Shown in pieces: positions 44,281 through 54,884 of a stretch of 64,000 nt of DNA. Position 1 is the stretch's first letter; each line of letters begins with the position of its first letter. A program made the position numbers and the translations under genes. Origin of the DNA: Agrypnia vestita (Eukaryota; Arthropoda; Insecta; Trichoptera; Phryganeidae); the NCBI GenBank assembly GCA_016648135.1, contig JADDOH010004258.1, forward strand, positions 186,001-250,000, in the 5' to 3' direction. Below the pieces are notes generated by a model that had not been told where the DNA came from, did no database searches, and worked only from the letters and a program-made list of their open reading frames with translations.

Positions 44281-45336
44281 TTACAATTTTGACAGGTCCG
44301 TCTCCGATTTGATACAAAGAAATGGCTCACCGACATTTTTTCTTGTGTATATGCGTCCATTCTTAATCCATACAAATTTTATATTTTTCTGGATGGCTAT
44401 CTTCTTTGTTTCCGCTAGTAAAAATTTGCATTTTTTTGTAATGTGCTCGGAGATGTAAATAGGCTTGATTTCTTGGTTATTTTTAAAGATGGAAGTGTTT
44501 AGTGAGCGCTCATAACCTTTCAATTGTTTATTGTGAGATTTAACTCTGTCGAGGAATGTATCTCGACAGGTCCGGTTGGTAAATTTCACAATAATCGGGC
44601 GTGGAGTCTTTTTTGAGAAGTGCTGCCTCGCCCGTTGTATGGAGAGGATGTCGCTCATCTGACCTTCCCAGTTTATTGTTGAGATAATGGTTTTGACACT
44701 GTGAGTGAGATCAGCGGTTGACTCTGCCGAAGTTTCATGGCATCCACGGATTTCGATGTTGGTGGCTAATTGTTGATACTCCTGTTCGTCAAATTTATTT
44801 TCCAAGTATTCTATTCTTTTAACTAATTCAGATTGCTTTTGTTGAACTTTTTCTATCTGATTGCATCTAGACTCGATGACAGTAATTTTTGTCTTCAGGT
44901 CTTCATATTGGTTGCTTACAAATTGTATAGCCTGGAGGATGCTGGTATTTTGATCTGAAATTTGTTTCCATTGCTTGTGGTTTTCAGAAAGTTTACTCTC
45001 TAGATAATCGATTAAGGAGGATCGCAGCCCCTCTATGTTACTATTGTAGAGTGCAAATGAGTTGGCATCGATGGTGATAAGTGATGTATCATTAGCTTTA
45101 GGGGATGGATTGATAATCGGAGGCTCCCCAGATTGTTTTCTATCACTTTTATCTTTTTTGCAAGGCGGGCAAATCCTTGATTCTATGTTTTTTGTCGACA
45201 TCTTTTTAAAATTTTCTTTGGAGATATTTATACAATCTGTGTGGTAATAACTTGAGCATTTTTTGCAACGAATTGTCTGTTTAATATTTGTTACTGTGCA
45301 CATACATTGATTGCAGACAGCCATTTCTGGATTCAT
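44281..45336 (-). CDS. LINE ORF1: PHD finger and coiled-coil RNA-binding protein, 351 aa
   Basis: ORF1 proteins of this group bind element RNA and form the particle used in retrotransposition. Residues 8-59 hold a complete C4HC3 PHD finger: Cys8, Cys11, Cys24, Cys27, His32, Cys35, Cys56 and Cys59. A charged linker follows, then a Gln/Glu/Lys-rich coiled coil (about 105-195, for example VQQKQSELVKRIEYLENKF). Next comes a region resembling the RNA-binding core of LINE ORF1 proteins (NIEIRGCHE at 193-201, RPIIVKFTNRTCRDTFLDRV at 246-265). The basic C-terminal part has KFVWIKNGRIYTRKNVGEPF (320-339). The frame is uninterrupted. The start is the first Met in frame before the finger. Confidence 0.88.
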   Translation of the reverse strand: MNPEMAVCNQCMCTVTNIKQTIRCKKCSSYYHTDCINISKENFKKMSTKNIESRICPPCKKDKSDRKQSGEPPIINPSPKANDTSLITIDANSFALYNSNIEGLRSSLIDYLESKLSENHKQWKQISDQNTSILQAIQFVSNQYEDLKTKITVIESRCNQIEKVQQKQSELVKRIEYLENKFDEQEYQQLATNIEIRGCHETSAESTADLTHSVKTIISTINWEGQMSDILSIQRARQHFSKKTPRPIIVKFTNRTCRDTFLDRVKSHNKQLKGYERSLNTSIFKNNQEIKPIYISEHITKKCKFLLAETKKIAIQKNIKFVWIKNGRIYTRKNVGEPFLCIKSETDLSKL

Positions 45337-45400
45337 TAGCTGTTACAATTTAAATAAGGTTAATCTTTTGAAATTTACCTTTGTTAGTAGGTATGTGTCA

Positions 45401-45712
45401 AACTGCACAGCTGGTTTTGACAGGTCAGTAATGTTTTTCAAAGAATAGATGTTTTAGTTGTACACTTCACTGGCATAGTATTTGGAGCTTAAGTTACTTT
45501 AATACTGTTCTGTTTAATAGCGTTTTAGGTCACTTTTATTATTTAATTTTACTTTATTTGTAATTTTTTTACGAAGAATAAAAGTTATGATACTGTAGGT
45601 AGTACGGGAAACGGAAGAGTGATATGATTTAAGATTTCTCAGATAAGAGATTAAGAATAATACATTCGGTCGTATTCTGAAAATAGGAATTATTGCTATA
45701 TCGGTATCTTGA
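45401..45712. other. Sequence between the LINE and a palindrome
   Basis: May include the LINE 5' UTR; its edge is not visible. No gene. Confidence 0.3.
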
Positions 45713-45944
45713 CAGTTATTGTATAGCATTATAATGCCGTCAATTTTGACGTTATTAAGTTTGACAGGTTTGGAATTAATTAATTCAACCAATCAGAAAG
45801 CTCTAAAACGTAAACAAATGTTAAGTTAACGTTTGTTTACGTTTTAGAGCTTTCTGATTGGTTGAATTCATTAATTATAAACCTGGAAAACTTAACGACA
45901 TCAAAATTGATGGCGTTTCAATGTTATACAATAAACAATAACTG
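45713..45944. repeat. 232-bp near-perfect palindrome
   Basis: The left arm (CAGTTATTGTATAGCATTAT to AACGTAAACAAATGTTAAG) is mirrored by the right arm (GTTAACGTTTGTTTACGTTT to AATAACTG). Arms of about 116 bp meet almost without a spacer near 45828. The inner 60 bp, through GCTTTCTGATTGGTTGAATT, is nearly identical. Non-coding, probably a foldback MITE. Confidence 0.85.
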
Positions 45945-48900
45945 ATAATTTTGTATTTTTAAAAATTATCAAACACCAGTTTCTAACATTTCCTCCGCTC
46001 AATATCGTAGGTGGATCTCTTTGAACACAAAAATCGCAGGACGCACTTCAAACGATTATTGTGGACCTACACCGACGTATACCTACGTCTCGTTTATTTT
46101 TTATTTTTATTCTCGTCTATTAACCGTTGGGATAACAATACTAAGATCCTATATTGCTATTTCCGGAATATGAACGATTGTTTGTCTTGTCAACAGTTTG
46201 ATAAATTTCTTTGTTACGTGGACAATTCACATGATGGGGTTCGAAGGCTAAAATATTTCACGACAAATTCAATGTCGATAAATAACACCATTTGGACACT
46301 CGATTTCTCTTGTTACTCAGAGATGCAATAAACAAAAATATTTATTATAATCATGACGTTGACGATCGACATGTTTCCCGCCTTTTTAAATCTCATATTT
46401 GTTTCCCAGCTATTGTCTAATATTCCTAATAGAGTTACCATACAATACGACGTTGTTGCAAATTTTGACATTATGATAATGGAGAAATAAATTACGATAG
46501 ATATATCTTAATAATGGGAGTGATATATGAAGTCAGAAAGAGAAAGGAAGTAGGAAGGCCCACGCAAAATTATTTTCCAATTAATTATTTCTAATTTATG
46601 CCTTTGAAAATAATGAGATATTGTCCATTTTTTTATTTATCGATATGCGTGATTTATCTGATATAAGGTCGGGTCAGATGGGGCCATTTTCGGTAGGGGA
46701 TATTTTTGTAAACTGATTTTAAAATATGCACAACGATATTTGATAACTCTTTTGTGTATTACTATATCGATAAAAGAGGGATGTATCACAGATTTTCTAA
46801 ATTAAAACTTATAGTTTTTTGGCTTAAATCAAATACGCTCAAATTAATATATCTGTACCTACAAAACAAAGAGAAAGTTCGCATTCGTTTGTCTTCCGGA
46901 AACCTTAGAAATATATTGTAGTTCTATAGTAAATGAGTCTTTTCAGAACTTGTTATGATTGTAAAAATTCGTAGTCCAATGGAATGAAACAAACCAAATA
47001 TATTAATTAATATTGTCACGGGATCATGGTCGTGGAAGGCAAATCAAACACTTGAAAATATTACCTAATATAATATAGTTTTTTAATTCACACAAATTTC
47101 ACAATTTGTACTAATTGTCTAATTATTTCGCTCGTGGTCTTATAAGACCCGATATTTGCGATGTTTTCTAATCTGGTGGATTATTCCAGAGCTTTGCATT
47201 ATTCTTCAATTCACTGTAAAAAGTGTACAGTGCTATTAAATCTTCGATAAAGTGCAATTCTTTCCACTTCTACCATCTCGCGACAATATCATTTTTCCAT
47301 TAAAATATGGCATTCGAATTTAAATATATTAATAGTGATTCACTTTAAAATATAACAAAATATCATTTCTTTTATTTTTTAGTATTTTATATTATATAAT
47401 ACTTTCTTTAAGCATCTGCTTTTGCAATATACTTGCTTTTTAAATTTAACTTTATATTATATTTACCTTTTAGTATTGTGCTACTGCTTTGTATTTGCTT
47501 TACACTTTATATATATTTTTTCTTGTCTGTATTTCTTGGACATTCATTGTGTAACAATTTCAAGATATTTTCATTCATTTAATGTACACTTTACCTTATT
47601 TTTTGTAAAACCTCCGAAGGGCGTTAATCAATAAATATAAATAAATAAAACATTTCTACAAATACGAGTATGTCGTGAGCTGGCTGTGTATTCAATTTAT
47701 TGATCGAGGGAAATTTTCCAAATACAAAATCAAAACATAAAACAAATATCAAAGAATAATTTTCTAAAGTTGCCCTCTTGCAATGTGATTTCATTAAAAT
47801 AATATTTTATTTTAATTTCATTCCGCTACGTATCTATTATGTTTTCTTGTATCTTAACATGTAATTACGTTGTTCATATAATTTAAAGAATATCTATTAG
47901 AGTCATTAACCTGTATAAATTAAAAAAAATATATATACGGGCAATAGACAATTTATCAAACAATAAATTAACAAATTTCTCAGATAAAGCCCTTAAAATA
48001 TTATACAAAGTAACAACACAAGAATATTTTTACACGCCACTTAGTAAGAGAAGAGTTAAAACCAGAAAACCACAAACAATCACAAATTTAATGGCGTCTT
48101 AGAATTCCCATTAGCATTAACACACTTTTCCTTTTACAAATCGTTCCTAACTTCGGAGAAAAGCATTATTTTACTCTTTGTACTGCGGACAAAGTGTACC
48201 CACTCCTCGTTCAAACAAATTAACCACAATTTGTAAAAAGGGTAAATTATTTCATCTTTTGCGTAGCATTCGGATATAAAAATAAGATTTCCCCCCTGGT
48301 AAACGATCAACCTCATTCCAAGAACCTGGTTAACCCTTTACTTGCCATAATACAGGTCTACCGAACTTACTAAATCTAGAATATTTTCGTAAATATGCGA
48401 AAATAATTAATTATGTATTGAGAAACTAATTATGTAATTTGAATCCTAAAAAAAAATATTATTAAATTTAATCCGCTTTGAAATTGATACTTAAAATGTA
48501 AGCTGTGACAAAAAATACCATTTGAAGTAGCACAAAAAGAAAACATGCAATAAATTCACATTGAAAATAATAAAATACGCGAAATTAAACATGCGAATAT
48601 AATAAGGTATATATCTTAATTAAATGACGAAAAATTAGAAAAAAGGTCGTATTGGATAGGATCTGATGAGCACATTTCTTAAATGTGATTGTAATAAACA
48701 AACTGCGCTATTATTACAATTATCCATTTTTTCTCTCAACGCTAGATAATTATTATATTATTATTAAAAAAAATAACTTCTTAAAGTTATTTAAGTTAGT
48801 GAAAGCATTTTTCCTGAGCAAATTTCTTATAGTAACAAAAGTTAACATCATGGCTGCTTACGGATATTTTCTATCACGGTGTGCTAAGGGTTAAAGGGTT

Positions 48901-49046
48901 CTTCAGACTATAGGTCGCCAAAGACAAAATGTAGAAATATATTATAACTTTCTTATGTAATGTGATGTAAATAGACATTATTAAAATTAGTTCCGTTATT
49001 TATGGACGCACTTATTTTTCAACGATTTTTATAACTTATCAAATAA
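45945..49046. other. Unassigned, mostly AT-rich
   Basis: About 3 kb without a recognised gene. A 106-codon frame at 46011-46331 has no known relative. 47600-47645 (CCTCCGAAGGGCGTTAATC, then AATAAATATAAATAAATA) looks like a LINE 3' tail, with 47340-47600 as its possible 3' UTR. Confidence 0.35.
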
Positions 49047-49110
49047 ATAGCGGGCTGTACCCGACGTTGCCCGGGTAACAGATTTGAAATGATGTAATCC
49101 CTGGATAGGG
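49047..49110 (-). mobile_element. Helitron 3' end, minus strand
   Basis: Read on the minus strand, ACCCGGGCAACGTCGGGTAC then AGCCCGCTAT matches the 3' hairpin and end of the Helitron at 21221-21674 (ACCCGTGCAACGCCGGG, then CTAGT). Its 5' end, expected at higher coordinates, was not found, so the extent is unknown. Confidence 0.55.
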
Positions 49111-49577
49111 AGGAGGTGGATGGGATGTCCAGAAGAGTGGTGGGGAATGACTAAAAAATAACCCCCTACATGTTTCCACGGCATTTCTCAAGGCCCAAGG
49201 CATTTAAATTAATAAAAAATAATAATAATAAGAAAGAGAAAACAATTATGTATTGCAAAAAACAAAACGCTTGGATTTTTATGTCATGTATAATGTGGAG
49301 AAAAAAATTAACATTTATAGCACTAAGGTATAGTGACAGCCCTTTTAAAAGAGAATATTAATATCAACATTAAATATGTATATAACAAGCTTGACTTCTC
49401 CATAAACAATAATTAACTAAGCAACATAAAATTATTAAAATTCTTTTTACAATTTGGAATTGAAAGTATAAAGTTTAATTTATAGTGCATTACATTTATA
49501 TCTGGGGAAGAGAGTAGTGTAAAGGGTACAGGGGCGTGCAGTGAGAACAAGAAGCATGACTTTTATTTTAAAATCAA
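49111..49577. other. Sequence after the Helitron end
   Basis: May include the body of the minus-strand Helitron ending at 49060. No coding identified. Confidence 0.3.
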
Positions 49578-50042
49578 ATTTATTAATCAATTAGAAAGGC
49601 ACGCAGAAAAATCAAATCAACGAAAAAATATTTTGGCTGCTAACGGGATTCGGACCCGGATCACCTAGCTTTCCGGGCAGGTATGCTACCAATTACACCA
49701 CATCAACCCGGTATCTTTCCGTCAATACATCGACCTTATCTGTACGTCCCATTTATTAATTGATTAACATCTATTCTCCATTTTTAGAGCAATCCACTTT
49801 TTCTAGCGCGGTAGGTACAAATTTCTTTGTATAACTGCTACTGGGGACGCTAGAATTAACCGTTTAATTGATTTTAAATTTTTTGGATACATTCGATAGG
49901 TATATTACATTCATGAACACATTCTTATTGTGAAGTTGCAATTTTTTCAGAACAAAATTCTGTGAAAAGAAAGACATGCACAAAAATCAAATCAACGAAA
50001 AAATATTTTGGCTGATACCGGGATTCGAACCCGGATAACAGG
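49578..50042 (-). mobile_element. tRNA-derived SINE composite, copy 3
   Basis: Read on the minus strand: a truncated SINE head (GGGTTCGAATCCCGGTATCA, 50010-50042), tail, downstream module (CACAATAAGAATGTGTTC), middle module (AATTAAACGGTTAATTCTAG, then GATTGCTCTAAAAATGG), lead (AAGGTCGATGTATTGACGGA), then a second, fuller tRNA-like body (49643-49718) with a T-to-C change in the B box (GGGTCCGAATCC), and tail to 49578. SINE, tail, modules and SINE in a row suggest a tandem dimer of one larger unit. Confidence 0.75.
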
Positions 50043-50476
50043 TATCATATATTAACATATATTTGGAAAAAAAAGTAATTAAGTATTAATCTGGCAAAAT
50101 ATTATGAAATATTAAAATCTGAATAATACGTTTATTATTGTAATAGGAATATTACGAGATACAGGTATCTCTTATTTCGGTTTCTCTTCAAAATATACGC
50201 TTAAGAATAATTAATGCTTCTTGTTCTCACTGCACGCCCCTAAAAGCGAGGGAGGGGATAAAGCACTTTGTTTTCCGCAAGGTCTTAAAGTTGTAAAATT
50301 TGGATCAGATTCTACTTTATTTTTATTTTTACTTTAACCGGGCTTGGGTTCGTAGATGAAAGTCGATGAATTCTTGAAGTTTTTCATATTGAACAATCGA
50401 TAACATGATATTTATTTTTGAACATTTTTTTTATAGGAATGTTCTTAGGTTTTCACGGCCACTCAGAATCTTTTGG
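50043..50476. other. Unassigned sequence
   Basis: 50215-50240 (CTTGTTCTCACTGCACGCCCC) is the reverse complement of 49528-49552. The two inverted copies bracket the SINE composite, suggesting a larger inverted structure. No gene. Confidence 0.4.
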
Positions 50477-50603
50477 TTTGTGTCTTCTGGGGTATTATGA
50501 TGAACTCATCAGCCCTGATGATGGACCCTGCGATGGGATCCGAAACGTCGGCCATAAAGGTTGTAATAACACGGCATAATATCCCAGAAGACACAAACCA
50601 GAA
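50477..50603 (+). ncRNA. Hammerhead-like motif inside an inverted repeat
   Basis: CTGATGA (50515-50521), hairpin GGACCC..GGGATCC with one mismatch, CGAAAC (50541-50546), GTC (50547-50549), and a 3-bp stem I (GCC and GGC). The whole is enclosed by inverted arms of about 27 bp: TTGGTTTGTGTCTTCTGGGG on the left and its complement at 50575-50603. Stem III is only ACGT, as in dimer-type hammerheads. The core is shared with 36318-36352. Confidence 0.5.
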
Positions 50604-50644
50604 GTTTTTTTTAATATATTATTTGTTCTGAGAACACAATTACA

Positions 50645-50785
50645 GGAAATATTAAAATTACTCAAACCAGCTCAGCTCATACAGGTCATAAACCCTGGGC
50701 CACCCTATAAAGACTTCCATATACGTTTCCCATATAAATAGCTTCGTCTCTGTTAGACTTCTATAATTTATCTTAATTGATTTTT
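50645..50785 (-). repeat. Dispersed repeat family A copy, minus
   Basis: On the minus strand: ATAAATTATAGAAGTCTAAC, AGACGAAGCTATTTATATGG and GGGTGGCCCAGGGTTTATGA, matching the other copies. Truncated before the GATCAC end. Confidence 0.6.
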
Positions 50786-51439
50786 ATTTGATTGAAATGT
50801 TGAAAAATGATTGCTCAATCTTTCAGTCACTGGAAATCCAGTTATTTTTGCATTATTTCGTGCAACAAAACCCTGTTTTTGTATCAAGCCATTTTCTGTG
50901 ATCCATGGACTATTACCTTTTTCGCAGTAATTTTTAGGCATACAATAACAAGTAACTGCACAAAGATATAATGCAATTAAACGTGTAGTATGGAATCATA
51001 GATCTTTTCTCCTAATGCGACTGATTCACGCGTCGTCCCGCGATGTTTCTCGAGCGTTGAGGATTTTCTCAGAGGAGTCGCTCGTAAAATGTGCGAACAA
51101 TGAATATTAAATTATCGTCTTTCCACAGCAAAGACATCTCATTCGGACACATCATCAGCTCTGAATGGTGGGCCAAAGTGCTTTACGATCGCCGTCACAA
51201 TTGTCGAGGACCAGGGCTGCTTCAGATCCTTATTTTAATTAAGAAGCTAACGGACTCCATAATTTTAATTTCATTCTTCAACAGTCGATAAAGGATATTG
51301 GAAAATATTCTTAATTCAGGGTGATAATATAAGACGCATAATTGCTGATCTTATATTTTTGTACAAAATAATTAAATATATAGGTATACCTCGGTGTAAT
51401 ATAAGGAGGATAGGGGCCGCAAGCCAGGTAGCACGATCG
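50786..51439. other. Unassigned sequence
   Basis: 51005-51240 is GC-richer with a TTTCCACAG that could be a splice acceptor, followed by an open frame of about 36 codons. No family recognised. Confidence 0.3.
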
Positions 51440-51935
51440 CTGTACTATCCCGTACTTAGAAAAGCGGAGCCAGCGAGCAAAGTTGGCAGTATTCAAAGCA
51501 GTTTTCAGGCCAACCCTAATATAAGGCCACGAGCACTGGATCTTAACCGAAAGAACCCGCTCAAGGCTACAGGCCGCCGAGATGGGATTTCTATGAGGAA
51601 TAGTAGGAGTTACCAGAAAGGACAGAATCAGAAATACTCAAGTAAGAGAATGTCTCGAAGTGGAACCCTTATTGACATTTATCGAGAAATCACCGCTACG
51701 GTAGCTGGAACATATCTTGCGGATGCCGGCAGATAGACTGCCATAGCGCATATTCCAGGCAAGACCAGAAGACAGAAGACCAAGGGGTCATCCTAGGAGA
51801 AGCTGGCGGAAACATTTGGAGGACAGCTGCGAAGCGAGGTTGCAATTAATTTGGGCTGAAGTGGAGAGCGCGGCCTGAGGTAGGAATAGTTGGAACATCC
51901 TATGCGATGCATGGACCCCGACCCAATAGGATAAG
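51440..51935 (+). pseudogene. LINE relic, reverse-transcriptase thumb to C-terminus
   Basis: Plus strand, across shifting frames: FKAVFRPTLI, HEHWILTERTRSRLQAAEMG, GIVGVTRKDRIRNTQVREC, VEPLLTFIEKSPLR, HILRMPADRLP, RPRGHPRRSWRKHLED and CDAWTPTQ, the ordered landmarks of the end of an RTE-like or related LINE ORF. Several stops interrupt it. It runs into a (GAA)n tract at 51944-51967, probably its 3' tail. The RT active site is not included. Confidence 0.75.
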
Positions 51936-52499
51936 GGGTATAAGAAGAAGAAGAAGAAGAAGAAGATTATTATTTATCATAATTTAAATGCCCCTGACTT
52001 TTTATCGTTCATTTCATACGGCCAGAAATACTCGTTCACAAACATTATTTCACTGCAACAAAACTAACGCTACTCATCAAATATATTCTACCATAAACAG
52101 ACTTTTATTACAAGGAAACGAGTATGCACAAATTGCAGATATTCTCTGTGTGAACAGTCGCTACAGGTATCTGCTTATGTTATGATCATTTCACGGTTAA
52201 ATTTGTTCGATTAATCTTTGTTCAAGGTATGCCGTATGTTATTTAATTACATAATTAATTACATAAAAATGGAGTTATTTATTTTTAAGAAATTCTGTCA
52301 TAATTGAATGTGTGAATTGATTAAAAACAATTGTCACTTGACATGAGTGTGTGATTTTTTTAGCCTCATTACAATATTTACATTTTAAATTGTCATTTTT
52401 TTTAGACTGTTAGTCATGTAGACCTCATCAGTGAAGAGAAGCTCTTGAGTCTGATAAGGTAGCCTCAGTTCTTATTTTGTATATAGGTACATAAGTATA
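51936..52499. other. (GAA)n tail then unassigned sequence
   Basis: 51944-51967 is the (GAA)n microsatellite. No gene after it; the 65-codon frame at 51988-52185 is unrecognised. Confidence 0.4.
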
Positions 52500-52740
52500 T
52501 TATGTTAATCATTTAATAATGAATAATACTAAAGTGTTTTGAAAAAAGCTGTAAGTCGATAGGAAGATTATTGTAGTAGTAAATGGCTTTATAAATAAAG
52601 TAGTTCTGAATTTGGATTGTTTTAAATTTAGGCGTTATTATTTGGTTTCCATTTCTCATAAGCTTAAAGTATTCCTGGTTTTCTATAAGATTTTTTTATT
52701 AAAATTTTTTTAAATATGGAAACTTGCCTGAAAATATCAT
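52500..52740 (-). pseudogene. Jockey/CR1-type LINE ORF2 C-terminal relic
   Basis: Minus strand: KILIKKSYRKPG, then, after a frame change, NQIITPKFKTIQIQNYFIYK and AIYYYNNLPIDLQLFSKHF plus stop. The 'yN.LP' motif near the end matches the C-terminal region of Jockey/CR1 ORF2. Confidence 0.55.
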
Positions 52741-53185
52741 CCACGTTTGGTACTGAAAACAATTTGAAAAGATATTTTGTTGAAAAGGTGGATTTTTTTC
52801 AGTATTAATTTAATAATGATCTTTTGTGATATTTTAACTGTGTTTAGATTTTTTAAGAAGAACCTCCCCATTCGATAACGCCTTATATGAGCATAAATAT
52901 ATTTAAATCACTAAATTTTAGTCAAAACGGAAAAAATGATTCAAAAATAAATATTCACATCTTTGATCCTTGAGCCAGCCCTGATCGTAAAAAAATACCA
53001 AGGACTTCTCTTTGATGTTTTCAAAATCGATTATCTCTGAACCACTTCTCAGAATTGTACTCAATATGAATTTCTGTAACTATAGTACTTAATTGATTAT
53101 ATAATATTATGATCAGTGATATTATTATTTTAAGATATTCCATATTTAACAAAGAAGTAACCCATAAAAACCAAGTTTTTACAAT
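52741..53185. other. Unassigned AT-rich sequence
   Basis: 53160-53185 is the conserved flank (AAAAACCAAGTTTTTACAAT) of MITE family C. Confidence 0.4.
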
Positions 53186-53461
53186 ACTCCCTTTCTCATT
53201 TTCTGGTTTCGCGTCTACCATATGCGTTGAAATATCCATACGACTTTTATGAAATAAACATTAAAAATTTGAAAAATCCAAAAATTTATTAATTTATTTT
53301 AACGAAAATTTGATAAATCTTCTTGATCGTCGCCACGAGTCTGCTTGCAAAGTTTCAGCTCGATTGGATCACGGAAAAAGGGTCAAAAATCGATCCAAAC
53401 TTTTTTCTACGGCAAGCCGGCAAGCAAGCAAGCAGACGCCACGAGTTAATATAAAGGGAGT
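53186..53461 (+). mobile_element. MITE family C copy 3
   Basis: ACTCCCTTTC at 53186 and AAAGGGAGT at 53453-53461 form inverted ends. The interior has GTCGCCACGAGTCTGCTTGC, GATTGGATCACGGAAAAAGG and a GCAAGCAAGCAAGCAGACGC step. A 60-codon frame across it follows the repeat, not a gene. Confidence 0.75.
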
Positions 53462-54371
53462 AAAAATGGCAGGCATTAACAAGCGTGATTAATCAAAGAT
53501 ATATTAAATATAAGATACATTAAATACAAGAAGCGATTTTTGATCTACGAGATTTAAAGATACACTTAACACACCAAAATTTTATTTTACCACAACCCAA
53601 AATCATTTTGGTTTTCTTCGTATTAAATTCTTTAATAACCTTCCCCTAACAGTCAGAAAAATAAATTTAAAATTGAAACCAAAAAATATGTGCTAGACTA
53701 GACCCATAATACGATCGTGAAAATGTTTGAAAATGTCAGTTCACAATAAATTGCACCTTCCATACTAATATTATCATCAAATGAAAACAGAATTAAAGGC
53801 TATTTAGTACTATTCCGTATTAATATAATATTTATTTGTATATAATCATCGTTATACATTCAATTCTATTTAGTAATACTTAGATTAATGCATATTTATA
53901 ACTTTACACCTGCAATACTTCTTCTCTATGCACTAGTAGAATTGTTTATAAATTTTAAATGTTAAAAGATATTCATTTATATAAAAATAACAAAAGGAAA
54001 ATATATGGGATTAACTGTAATGGATAGTTGAAAATTACATACCTATTTAAAAATTTTATCTTTCTAGTGTGTTTAAAAAATATTGAATCTCTATTTATAC
54101 AGACTATATTTACTCTAGATATTTTATAGATATTCATAGAAACGAAGTTACTTTTTTATATGAGAAAGTAGGCACGGAAATTGAAATAATTTTCAGCGTA
54201 TTCTAGTGAATTTGTTAATAATTCGGAAGAATGTCATTTACCTACATATTTATATAAAAAATATTACTTTAAAAACCTCAATCAAAAATATGGATATCTC
54301 ATTCTCAATGGTGACATCTGTACTGGTTAATGGAAATGACAATATTTACAGCCGTATCTTACATATACAGG
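53462..54371. other. Unassigned, with a family A scrap
   Basis: 54128-54192 is a plus-strand scrap of repeat family A (GAAACGAAGTTACTTTTTTA, then GAAAGTAGGCACGGAA). The rest is AT-rich with no gene. Confidence 0.4.
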
Positions 54372-54856
54372 GTTATTTGGAAAACATTAATAACCTCGCA
54401 GGACTATATTCCTGCCTTGATTATGAGTCGAAAACGTTCAAGCTATCATGACCTTATATCAATAGTTCTGGAGATATATATTTCAATATTTTATACTTAT
54501 TTTTTGTAAAACGTTTGACTATCATAACTATAACTTATATCGATTACGAAAAATTCATTTGTTTAAATACAAGTTAAATAAAATGATAAAAACCCTGAAA
54601 AAATTCAAATTGGAATGTTTCCAATTGGAATTCGAAGGTTTTTATTATTTTATTTGACTTGTATTAAAGGGAATGAATTTTTCATATTCGATATAAGTTA
54701 CTGTAATGATAGTCCAACGTTTTACAAAAAATAAGTCAGACTTTGATGTCGCATATCTCCCTAACTATTGATATTAGATCATGATAGCTTGAACATTTTC
54801 GAGTCATAATCACGGCAGCTATATAGTCCTGCGAGGTTATTAATGTTTTCCAATTG
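54372..54856. mobile_element. 485-bp palindromic foldback MITE
   Basis: Left end TTGGAAAACATTAATAACCT continuing CGCAGGACTATA; right end is its reverse complement. The arms pair along almost their whole length (about 237 bp each), meeting near 54612 at CAAATTGGAATG/TTTCCAATTGGAA. The left arm has small insertions, for example near 54478-54500. The motif TTCAAGCTATCATGA..TATATCAATAGT is shared with the smaller foldback at 13822-14039. No coding. Confidence 0.85.
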
Positions 54857-54884
54857 TATACAACATCCAAAATTGATAGATATG

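Larger units (their letters stand above)
39826..45400 (-). mobile_element. Full-length, apparently intact non-LTR retrotransposon (Jockey/CR1 group)
   Basis: On the minus strand the order is ORF1 (45336-44281), a spacer of about 0.8 kb, ORF2 (43462-40484), then a 3' UTR with three 95-bp repeats. The element ends in AATAAACATTTGAATTTGAA and further TTTGAAT units (39826-39850) instead of poly-A. Neither ORF has a stop or frameshift and all catalytic motifs are present. The 5' boundary and target duplication could not be fixed, so the upper limit is approximate. A PHD-plus-coiled-coil ORF1 occurs in CR1, L2, Daphne and related clades, so I place it there without choosing one. It is the youngest-looking element in the window. 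Confidence 0.85.

Noticed and set aside
43806..44375. 189-codon frame between the LINE ORFs as a third LINE protein
   Set aside because: Composition is driven by T-rich DNA and no motif is seen; kept only as a finding about the spacer.
53310..53492. 60-codon frame sharing peptides with one at 1487-1714
   Set aside because: The shared peptides arise because both lie in MITE family C; the same DNA similarity is present in non-coding flanks.
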